Part shown: piece by piece, positions 38,466 to 44,903 of the stretch
Numbering within the stretch: the stretch's first letter is position 1
How the letters are laid out: each line of letters begins with the position of its first letter
DNA from: Tenacibaculum sp. SZ-18
GTDB taxonomy: Bacteria; Bacteroidota; Bacteroidia; Flavobacteriales; Flavobacteriaceae
Length of the DNA: 64,000 nt
Assembly: GCF_002813915.1 (NCBI RefSeq)
Contig: NZ_CP019335.1
Span: 254,888 to 318,887, forward strand
Direction: 5' to 3'
Position numbers and translations under genes: made by a program
Notes under the pieces: model-generated
What the model was told of the DNA's origin: nothing
Database searches by the model: none
What the model saw: the letters and a program-made list of their open reading frames with translations, nothing else

Positions 38466-39098
38466 TTGGTAGAATTATTATATCAGAACTATGAATTTTT
38501 ATTTCAGAAAGAACTTCTAGAAGAAATAAAACAGGTTGGAGTTTACAAGAAAATTCAAGCAAATTCAACTATTATCGATGTCGATAGTTACATTACATCT
38601 ATGCCATTGGTTTTAAATGGAGCGATTAAAATTTTGAGAGAAGATAATGATGGTGATGAATTGGTGTTGTATTATTTAGAAGTGGGCGATACTTGTGCGA
38701 TGACACTTTCTTGTTGTATGGGACAAGTGAAAAGTCAAATCAGAGCTGTAGCTGAAACTGATGTAGAACTGCTTATGATTCCGAAAAAGAAAATGACCGA
38801 ATGGTTAAGTAAATATTTATCTTGGCAAGAGTTCGTACTTCAGAGTTATCACAGCCGAATGGAAGAATTTATTAAAGCAGTTGATTCTATTGCATTTTTA
38901 AAAATGGATGAACGCTTATATAAATATTTACAAAATAAGGTGCTGGTAAATCATAGTGAAGTAATTCAAGTCACACATCAACAAATTGCGAATGATTTAC
39001 ATACTTCAAGGGTTGTAATTTCAAGATTGCTCAAAGGATTGGAAAAAGAAAGTAAAATTGAATTGCATCGGAGTCATATTACAGTGTTAAACATTTAG
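38466..39098 (+). CDS. Crp/Fnr-family transcriptional regulator
   Basis: A 210-residue regulator with a cyclic-nucleotide-binding-like beta-roll (about 10-125), including VLNGAIKILREDNDGDELVLYYLEVGD and a CAMTLSCCMG stretch, and a C-terminal helix-turn-helix (about 165-205: VTHQQIANDLHTSRVVISRLLKGLEKE). It lacks the N-terminal Cys cluster of Fnr. TTG is the probable start, since no in-frame ATG precedes residue 45. In related genomes this regulator heads an operon with metallo-hydrolase, DUF2892 and efflux genes (from memory); here the following genes are decayed, so its local targets may be lost. Confidence 0.87.
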   Translation: MVELLYQNYEFLFQKELLEEIKQVGVYKKIQANSTIIDVDSYITSMPLVLNGAIKILREDNDGDELVLYYLEVGDTCAMTLSCCMGQVKSQIRAVAETDVELLMIPKKKMTEWLSKYLSWQEFVLQSYHSRMEEFIKAVDSIAFLKMDERLYKYLQNKVLVNHSEVIQVTHQQIANDLHTSRVVISRLLKGLEKESKIELHRSHITVLNI

Positions 39099-39360
39099 TG
39101 GCTTTTGGTACTAATTTTAATCAAGAAATTTTAACTCAAAATGATTTTGATCTAGCAAGATTAAATGATCCAAATAAGACAAGAAGCTTCCCTAAGTTAT
39201 AGAAATTCATCAACCTTTAGCGAATATAGTTGGAATACATGAACGAAAAGTTTCAGTTTCGGTTAATTGAAAGTCCTACCAAAAGATAGATTTTCTTAGG
39301 AGTTACCACTTCGTTAATACTTGGGTAATTACAAATGTTCTGAATAAAATCTGTAGCTGT
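39099..39360 (+). other. Degenerate DNA downstream of the Crp/Fnr gene
   Basis: No intact reading frame is present. A short open segment reads LTQNDFDLARLNDPNKTR before a stop. I cannot assign it. It directly precedes the efflux pseudogene and probably represents further remnants of the same decayed operon. Confidence 0.35.
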
Positions 39361-39995
39361 AAAAATGTTGTCTTTTGATTATAAGAATAAGTTCCAAGTT
39401 TTCTTTGATATGGAAGAAGGAACAACTTTAGTAAGAATTGCTTAGATAATAAAAGAAATAGCTGAGTATTGATCAACAAAAACGAATGTTGTGAATTATC
39501 AAAGTTATGTAAGCATATCTACGTATGTTGTGTTAATGGAATGAGTAAGTCATTATGATGTACGTGGAGGAAGTAACATGGCGGATGTTGATCTGAACTT
39601 AACGTGGAAATGTGATAAAGATGAACAAAGTCATGGAATTGTAAAATCAATGCGTGATCAATTCAGAATATCGCAGAATCATTTGGTGTTATTGTGAACT
39701 TAGTAGAAGTTCAAGAAAAGAATATTAAAATAAGTATTTATCGTAAAAATCAAAAGGGAGTTGTTTATGTAATGACCTATATGGCGCGAGTATTGGAAAG
39801 TCCTGCAAATTCAATTTTAGGAATAGAAATAAAGTTGAAAGAAATTCTATAACGTAAAGGATGAAATAGAAAATCGATTGCATTTTTCAAGGATTAGCAA
39901 TTTCAAAAATGGGTGGAACATTTATAACAACTATTCTGACATTACTAGTGGTTCCACTTCTGTATTATTTAACAGAACGAAAAAATGATAAGTAA
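39361..39995 (+). pseudogene. Remnant of an RND (AcrB-type) efflux transporter
   Basis: Several consecutive segments match RND permeases but lie in different frames with stops between them. From 39361 one frame reads KMLSFDYKNKFQVFFDMEEG, then three in-frame stops interrupt NVVNYQSYV. From 39548, shifted by one base, it reads SHYDVRGGSNMADVDLNL and DEQSHGIVKSMR, porter-domain motifs. A third segment reads VVYVMTYMARVLESPANSI. The end (about 39895-39995) reads GGTFITTILTLLVVPLLYY, the last transmembrane helix of RND pumps. A full gene would be about 3.1 kb, so over three quarters is deleted. Confidence 0.8.
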
Positions 39996-40011
39996 AATAA
40001 AAATAGAATAA

Positions 40012-40242
40012 ATGATTCGAGTAATCCCTGAAACATTGATATTAATAAGTATGGCACTGGCTTATAAAGTGAAGTGCGATGGGTTTTGGTTTACTGAATT
40101 CGTTGGAGTGAACTTATTAAAATTCCCTTTTACTAAATGGTGTTTTATGGAAACTATTTTAGCTAGATATGGAGTTGTAACACTTCTTCACGTATCAAAA
40201 AAACCAATTCATTTTATGAATCGGTTTTTTTATTCTTTTTGA
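40012..40242 (+). pseudogene. DUF2892-like inner-membrane protein, probably degenerate at the C-terminus
   Basis: The first 56 residues (IRVIPETLILISMALAY, FVGVNLLKFPFTKWC, METILARYGV) match the short DUF2892 family: two hydrophobic segments, then Cys and Met-Glu-x-x-Leu. Family members normally end soon after the final Gly-Val. Here the frame continues and reads through a terminator hairpin, suggesting that the native stop has been lost. It follows the RND remnant by 16 bases, the order seen in intact operons of this kind. It could still make a small membrane protein. Confidence 0.55.
40201..40232. terminator. Bidirectional terminator
   Basis: AAACCAATTCA (40201-40211) pairs with TGAATCGGTTT (40217-40227) with one mismatch and a 5-nt loop. 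T runs follow on both strands. It serves the decayed operon on the plus strand and the TlpA-like gene, whose stop is at 40258, on the minus strand. Confidence 0.75.
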
Positions 40243-40257
40243 GGAATATGGGCAATA

Positions 40258-41622
40258 TTAGATTTTTAATCCGTCAAATAATTCAATTAATTTTTTGTCT
40301 GATGGTCTAGGAGCAAAAGAATTAACAATCTTTCCATTAGGATCAACTAAAATAAATCTTGGAATTCCTTGAATTTGATAGTCCTGAACAAATTTAGATC
40401 CCCAAGCGGCATCAGCCATTAATTGTATTCCGCCTAAACTTTCATCTTTGATCATTTTCTTCCATAAATCATAATCTTTCGCTTGATCAATAGAGATACT
40501 TACGAATTCAATATTTTTATCGTGGTATTGCTCTTCAACTTTTTTCAAATGTGGAATTTCATCTTTACAAGGCTTACACCAAGTCGCCCAAACGTCAATG
40601 TATACGTATTTACCTTTTAAGTCGGCTAACGAAGTAGTTCCTCCTGCATTGTTTTCATAATTTTCAAATGCCGGTGAATCTTTTCCTTTTGCTAATCTTA
40701 AAACGGTATTGTATTGTTTGGTTAAACGCTCTTTGAATTTTTCGTCAGTTGAAATTTCCATGATTCCTTTGTACAATGCTTCAGCATTTGGATTCATAAC
40801 ACTTACCTGACCTGCCATATTTTGAAGGATATCATCCTTAATCACATTGCTTTTTAATTCTTTTAATTGTGCGATAGCTTCAGCTTCATACGATGTGCCA
40901 TTTTTTTTCGAGTTTTCTCTGGCTACTTTATTGAAGTTAGCACTTACAATACTTTTGTAAGAATCAAATGATTTATAATGGTCTTCATTAGAAAAATCAA
41001 CTCCTTCAAGTACATTTGGGAAAGAATCTGAAACTTTGAAATCTTTATTTTTACTTACGTATCCGTGGTAAAGTTCATATTGGGAAACATTTCCAATATG
41101 CTCGTAGTTTAAATTTGTTTTTTCTTCCGCAGCAAATTTAGAATCTACATTGTCTAAAGATTTTTCTAAATCAGCTTTTAAAGTATTCATAGTTTCTAAA
41201 TACTTTGCTTCATCTAAACCATATAATTTAAATGTTGATCCTGCTTTTTCTTTGATTAAGAATTTTTGTGCTAGGTAATTGTTAACGTCACTTCCTTCTC
41301 CAGAGTAAGAAATAGTTTCATCAAATTGTTTAGCATCTAAATCCATCGTGATATCATATCCATTTTGTAGATATAATGATGATCCTTCTTTACCATCATT
41401 TAAACTGTAATATCCTTTAGTTACGTCAAAAATGGTGTCAGAAAAAGTTCCTGCATCTGAAACTTCAATTTTTTTAACCAATTTATTGTTTCCATCAATA
41501 ATCATAACACTTTTGCTATTTGGATTTTTAATGGAACCTTTAAATAAGGCGTAATTTACGGGTTCAGAATTGTTACATGAAGCGAGACTTAGGGCAGTAA
41601 TACCCAGTATAAGCTTTCTCAT
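40258..41622 (-). CDS. TlpA-like thioredoxin-fold lipoprotein
   Basis: A 454-residue lipoprotein. The start at 41622 is chosen because it gives a lipoprotein signal (MRKLILGITALSLASC); an in-frame ATG at 41706 would add 28 unlikely residues. The N-terminal 110 residues look like a DUF4369-type beta domain (YALFKGSIKNPNSKSVMIID), followed by a helical middle and a C-terminal TlpA/AhpC-type thioredoxin domain (about 330-454). The redox motif is WCKPC with Cys349 and Cys352, and the cis-Pro segment is GIPRFILVDPNG. It probably reduces or exchanges disulfides in the periplasm. No cytochrome maturation genes are nearby. Confidence 0.9.
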   Translation of the reverse strand: MRKLILGITALSLASCNNSEPVNYALFKGSIKNPNSKSVMIIDGNNKLVKKIEVSDAGTFSDTIFDVTKGYYSLNDGKEGSSLYLQNGYDITMDLDAKQFDETISYSGEGSDVNNYLAQKFLIKEKAGSTFKLYGLDEAKYLETMNTLKADLEKSLDNVDSKFAAEEKTNLNYEHIGNVSQYELYHGYVSKNKDFKVSDSFPNVLEGVDFSNEDHYKSFDSYKSIVSANFNKVARENSKKNGTSYEAEAIAQLKELKSNVIKDDILQNMAGQVSVMNPNAEALYKGIMEISTDEKFKERLTKQYNTVLRLAKGKDSPAFENYENNAGGTTSLADLKGKYVYIDVWATWCKPCKDEIPHLKKVEEQYHDKNIEFVSISIDQAKDYDLWKKMIKDESLGGIQLMADAAWGSKFVQDYQIQGIPRFILVDPNGKIVNSFAPRPSDKKLIELFDGLKI

Positions 41623-41838
41623 AGTATGTGTTTGGTTTTTAGAGTTTATATTAATGAATAACGAAATGTAGTCTTTTTTATTTGATAGCTGTGATAAAAT
41701 ATTCACAAAAAAGAGTAATTGTATTCAGTTGATCTTTTGTATTATTTTTTGTTTTACAAGGTTAAGGCCTAACTATTTTTTAGAAAATTATTTTTATTTA
41801 GTTTCATACTAAATAACTTCATAATGATTTCACAGATT

Positions 41839-41951
41839 TTTGGAGTTTAATCTTTCTTGTAATTTCGTAACGAGTAATTCAGAGATTTAACTTGATGAGT
41901 TAATTCTAAAGGCGATAAATAAGGCAAGACTTTTAGAGTCTTGCTTTTTTT
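41839..41951 (+). ncRNA. Candidate small RNA with its own promoter and terminator
   Basis: The terminator is strong: GCAAGACT (41924-41931), a 5-nt loop, AGTCTTGC (41937-41944), then seven T. No plus-strand gene precedes it for over 1.6 kb, and the nearest gene is transcribed away on the other strand. A TTTG at 41839-41842, a 17-nt spacer and TAATTTCG at 41860-41867 (one mismatch to TAnnTTTG) form a plausible promoter. The transcript would run from about 41874 to 41951, near 78 nt. No ORF or known RNA family is recognised. The rest of the 41623-42507 gap holds no gene I can support. Confidence 0.5.
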
Positions 41952-42507
41952 ATTATGTAGCTATTACTTAGGTATCACATTAATCAATGGTTTTCATTGT
42001 ATTCATCCTTTCAAAACCAAAACTTTTGTATAGTAACTAGGTGAAATTCAAAAAATGGCTGTACAAGGCTCTATTTTAAAAAATGAAATTATAATAAAAT
42101 AAAAATTAGAATTATTAAGTTTTATTACAATACAGTTTTTAGAGTATTTTACTGTGTTAATAACAAAAAAAATCTAATTATCATTTACAAATTAGTGGGT
42201 GTTACTTTATGATGTGACAAAATATTTTATCTCGTTTCTCAAAACTTCTGATAGGGTTTCGTTTTCGCTTGTGTGGCATAACACTTTATATTAAAATAAA
42301 TTTCAACATTTACCAGCTTTTGTAAAAGCATCGAAGCAAGCGACTCAAATTATTCAATTATTGTTTTATTATTTCTATATTTTATGGTATTATCAGGCTG
42401 TATTTTGCTGTAATCGTACAATTAGTTCCCGTTATTGCAGCAATTTTTGCCGATAAGCTCAATTAGTATTGTGGTATTTACTACAATCTAGGAAGAAAAA
42501 TTAAATA

Positions 42508-43179
42508 ATGATTATGAAAATACATAAATATATCGATCATACCTTGTTAAAAGCTACAGCAATATCAGTACAAATAAAAGCATTATGTGCAGAAGCAAAA
42601 CAGTATAATTTTTATGCAGTTTGTGTAAATGGTTCTTATGTTGAGTTAGCAGTAAAAGAATTAGCGGAAACAAATGTGAAAGTAGCTGCGGTTATTGGTT
42701 TTCCTTTGGGAGCAATGACAACAGAAGCTAAAGTTTTTGAAGCGAAAGATTGTATTAAAAACGGCGCATCAGAAATTGACATGGTCATTAATGTTGGAAA
42801 GTTATTAGAGGGAGATTTTGATTATGTAGAAAACGAAATCCGTTTAATCAAAGAAGGAATAGGAGAGAACCTATTGAAAGTCATTTTTGAGAACTGTTAT
42901 TTAAGCAAAGAGCAAATCCAAAAGGTGAGTGAATTAGCATTGAAAGCTGGAGCTGATTTTATTAAAACATCTACTGGATTCGGAACTGGCGGAGCAATTT
43001 TTGAAGATGTTCAATTGATGAAAGATGTAGTAAAAGATAAAGTGCAAATTAAAGCCGCTGGAGGTATACGAGATATTGCAAAAGCTAAAAAATATATTGA
43101 AATGGGAGTAACTCGATTAGGAACATCATCAGGTGTTGCATTAGTTACCTCTGGAATTTCAAATTTAAAAGAATATTAA
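42508..43179 (+). CDS. deoC: Deoxyribose-phosphate aldolase
   Basis: A 223-residue cytosolic class I aldolase that splits 2-deoxyribose-5-phosphate into glyceraldehyde-3-phosphate and acetaldehyde in deoxynucleoside catabolism. Signatures: IDHTLLKATA at the N-terminus, VCVNGSYVELA, VIGFPLGAMTTEAKVFEA, EIDMVINVGKL, and FIKTSTGFG, whose Lys153 is the expected Schiff-base residue. A second conserved Lys is in VQIKAAGGIRD. Length is typical. Start may be 42508 or the ATG at 42514. No other deo genes adjoin it; the AT-rich DNA upstream looks non-coding. Confidence 0.95.
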   Translation: MIMKIHKYIDHTLLKATAISVQIKALCAEAKQYNFYAVCVNGSYVELAVKELAETNVKVAAVIGFPLGAMTTEAKVFEAKDCIKNGASEIDMVINVGKLLEGDFDYVENEIRLIKEGIGENLLKVIFENCYLSKEQIQKVSELALKAGADFIKTSTGFGTGGAIFEDVQLMKDVVKDKVQIKAAGGIRDIAKAKKYIEMGVTRLGTSSGVALVTSGISNLKEY

Positions 43180-43221
43180 TTTAAAAACCTTCATGATTTT
43201 TATCAAATTTAGTTTGGTAAC

Positions 43222-44151
43222 AAGACGAAGTAATCCTTCATTTTCGAAGTTAAGATTGCTTCACTTCATTCCATTTCGTTCGCAATGACATCAAGAATAA
43301 CATCATTACAAGGAGAAACGACGAAGTAATCTTTCATTTTTGAAGTTAAGATTGCTTCACTGCATTTCATTCCGTTCGCAATGACAACAACAATAATGTC
43401 ATTCCGAGGAGAAACGACGAAGTAATCTTTCATTTTCGAAGTTAAGATTGCTTCGCTGCATTGCATTTTGTTCGCAATGACACAACAATAACTTCATTAC
43501 GAGGAGGGAACGACGAAGTAATCTTCTTTTCGAAGTTTAGATTGCTTCACTGCATTGCATTTCGTTCGCAATGACAGTAACAATAACGTCATTACGAGGA
43601 GGGAACGACGAAGTAATCTTCTTTTCGAAGTTTAGATTGCTTCGCTGCATTGTATTTCGTTCGCAATGACAACAACAATAACGTCATTCCGAGGAGAAAC
43701 GACGAAGTAATCTTTCATTTTTGAAGTTAAGATTGCTTCACTGCATTGCATTTCGTTCGCAATGACAACAACAATAACGTCATTACGAGGAGGGAACGAC
43801 GAAGTAATCTTCTTTTCGAAGTTAAGAATGCTTCACTGCATTGCATTTCGTTCGCAATGACAGCAAGAATAACGTCATTACGAGGAGGGAACGACGAAGT
43901 AATCTTCTTTTCGAAGTCAAGATTGCTTCACTGCATTACATTTCGTTCGCAATGACAGTAACAATAACGTTATTACGAGGAGGGAACGACGAAGTAATCT
44001 TTCATTTTCGAAGTTAAGAATGCTTCACTGCATTGCATTTCGTTCGCAATGACAGCAACAATAACGTCATTACGAGGAGAAAGGACGAAGTAATCTTTCA
44101 CTTTCGAATTTAAGATTGCTTCCCTGCATTATATTCCGTTTGCAATTACCT
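43222..44151. repeat. Array of about ten inverted-repeat elements, ~95 bp period
   Basis: Ten units begin near 43222, 43303, 43401, 43494, 43590, 43684, 43780, 43876, 43970 and 44067. Each has a left arm (cattacgagg...cgacgaagtaatctt), a middle with gaag, and a right arm (agattgcttc...cgttcgcaatgac) that is the imperfect reverse complement of the left, so each can fold into a long hairpin. Two subtypes occur: gagaaacg with ctttcatttt, and gagggaacg with cttcttttcg, in a mosaic order. Short stretches such as aacaataacgtcat separate units. First and last copies are more divergent. ORFs inside are by-products. The array lies between deoC and a small gene. Confidence 0.9.
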
Positions 44152-44308
44152 AGGCCAATTGCTTCTAATTTCAAACTGCTAAAAAAACATAATCTACACC
44201 TGCTACAAAGTAAATCTTGCAATAAAAAGGCTTGTATTAAGCCGCTATTAAAAATTTTAAAATTCTGTTAAATACTAATTTATACTTCCATAAACCATTT
44301 TGTTTATG

Positions 44309-44316
44309 TATATTTG
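44309..44316 (+). promoter_or_regulatory. -7 element before the 73-residue ORF
   Basis: TATATTTG is an exact TAnnTTTG match, 27 bases before the ATG at 44343. No clear -33 element is seen at the expected distance. Confidence 0.5.
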
Positions 44317-44342
44317 ATTAAAGTTAAACAAAGTAGGTTTTT

Positions 44343-44564
44343 ATGGAAATCATTAATGAAGCGTTAGCATTTGAGCAAGCAAAAATGAAAAACATGTCCA
44401 CTAGTGACAGGGTTGTGGCATCTAGAGAAGCAAAAAGATTAGTATTAGCCTTGAATGAAATTTATAAAAAAACAAAAGATTCATCGCTAATGGACATTAT
44501 GAAACGAATTACGGCTAAGAAACGTAGAATAGAATCAAGATTAAAAGGGAAACCTTTAATATAA
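44343..44564 (+). CDS. Small basic helical protein, unknown function
   Basis: A 73-residue cytoplasmic protein that appears entirely alpha-helical and is basic towards the C-terminus (MKRITAKKRRIESRLKG). It has no signal peptide or membrane span. The ORF has a good promoter element upstream and a hairpin terminator at 44612, so it looks like a genuine single-gene unit. I do not recognise a named family. The Lys/Arg-rich end could bind nucleic acid, but that is speculation. Confidence 0.65.
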   Translation: MEIINEALAFEQAKMKNMSTSDRVVASREAKRLVLALNEIYKKTKDSSLMDIMKRITAKKRRIESRLKGKPLI

Positions 44565-44611
44565 AAATACTAAAGATAGTTACAATTTAGTTTTTGTTGA
44601 TTAGTTAGGCG

Positions 44612-44660
44612 TAAACATGTTCGGAAGGTTTTTACAATCACTGGACATGTTTATTTTTTA
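44612..44660 (+). terminator. Terminator after the 73-residue ORF
   Basis: TAAACATGT (44612-44620) pairs with ACATGTTTA (44645-44653) around a 24-nt loop, followed by a T-rich tract. Confidence 0.55.
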
Positions 44661-44703
44661 TAAAAGTAACTCAGTTTGGTACGCTAATTGTAATACATCA
44701 TAT

Positions 44704-44729
44704 GCTAACAGACGTGTTAGCTTCTTTTT
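44704..44729 (+). terminator. Second hairpin terminator
   Basis: GCTAACA (44704-44710), loop GACG, TGTTAGC (44715-44721), then TTCTTTTT. No gene is seen between this and the previous terminator. Confidence 0.6.
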
Positions 44730-44741
44730 CATAGCAATTTT

Positions 44742-44772
44742 CCTACTCAACATTGTGTTGAGTAGGTTTTTT
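44742..44772 (+). terminator. Third hairpin terminator
   Basis: A perfect 11-bp stem, CCTACTCAACA (44742-44752) and TGTTGAGTAGG (44756-44766), with loop TTG, then six T. It insulates the following kinase gene. Confidence 0.85.
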
Positions 44773-44846
44773 GTTTTAATACCATCGTTTAGAAACCCAA
44801 ACTTAACTTTTGGAAATTCAAAAACTAAATTCTGAAACAATACAAG

Positions 44847-44854
44847 TATCTTTG
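44847..44854 (+). promoter_or_regulatory. -7 element of the first propeller-kinase operon
   Basis: TATCTTTG followed by CA is an exact TAnnTTTG match 50 bases before the ATG. Another match, TAGTTTTG at 44892-44899, is too close to the start codon to be useful. Confidence 0.5.
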
Positions 44855-44903
44855 CATATTAACTAAATTGTTTAAAATCCGTTTTTTAATGTAGTTTTGA
44901 TAT

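Noticed and set aside
42200..42500. Possible transporter remnant upstream of deoC (a frame reading IVQLVPVIAAIFADKLN)
   Set aside because: The segment is too short and has no second matching piece to support a family.
43266..43955. Two ORFs inside the repeat array
   Set aside because: They only translate the repeated DNA, on opposite strands, and carry the repeat period.
43222..44151. Possible CRISPR array because of the regular ~95-bp period
   Set aside because: The repeats are long imperfect palindromes with short near-constant spacers, without unique 30-40 bp spacers and without cas genes nearby.
44655..44722. tRNA gene or remnant suggested by a D-arm-like sequence
   Set aside because: No matching acceptor stem, anticodon stem or T-arm could be paired; only the D-arm similarity remains.
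44784..44813. Possible LytTR operator before the first propeller kinase (ATCGTTTAG and AACTTTTGG, 21 bp apart)
   Set aside because: Only 6 of 9 positions agree and it matches neither operator class found elsewhere in the locus.
44617..44835. 72-codon ORF downstream of the small helical protein gene
   Set aside because: It reads through three terminator hairpins and shows no protein-like composition.
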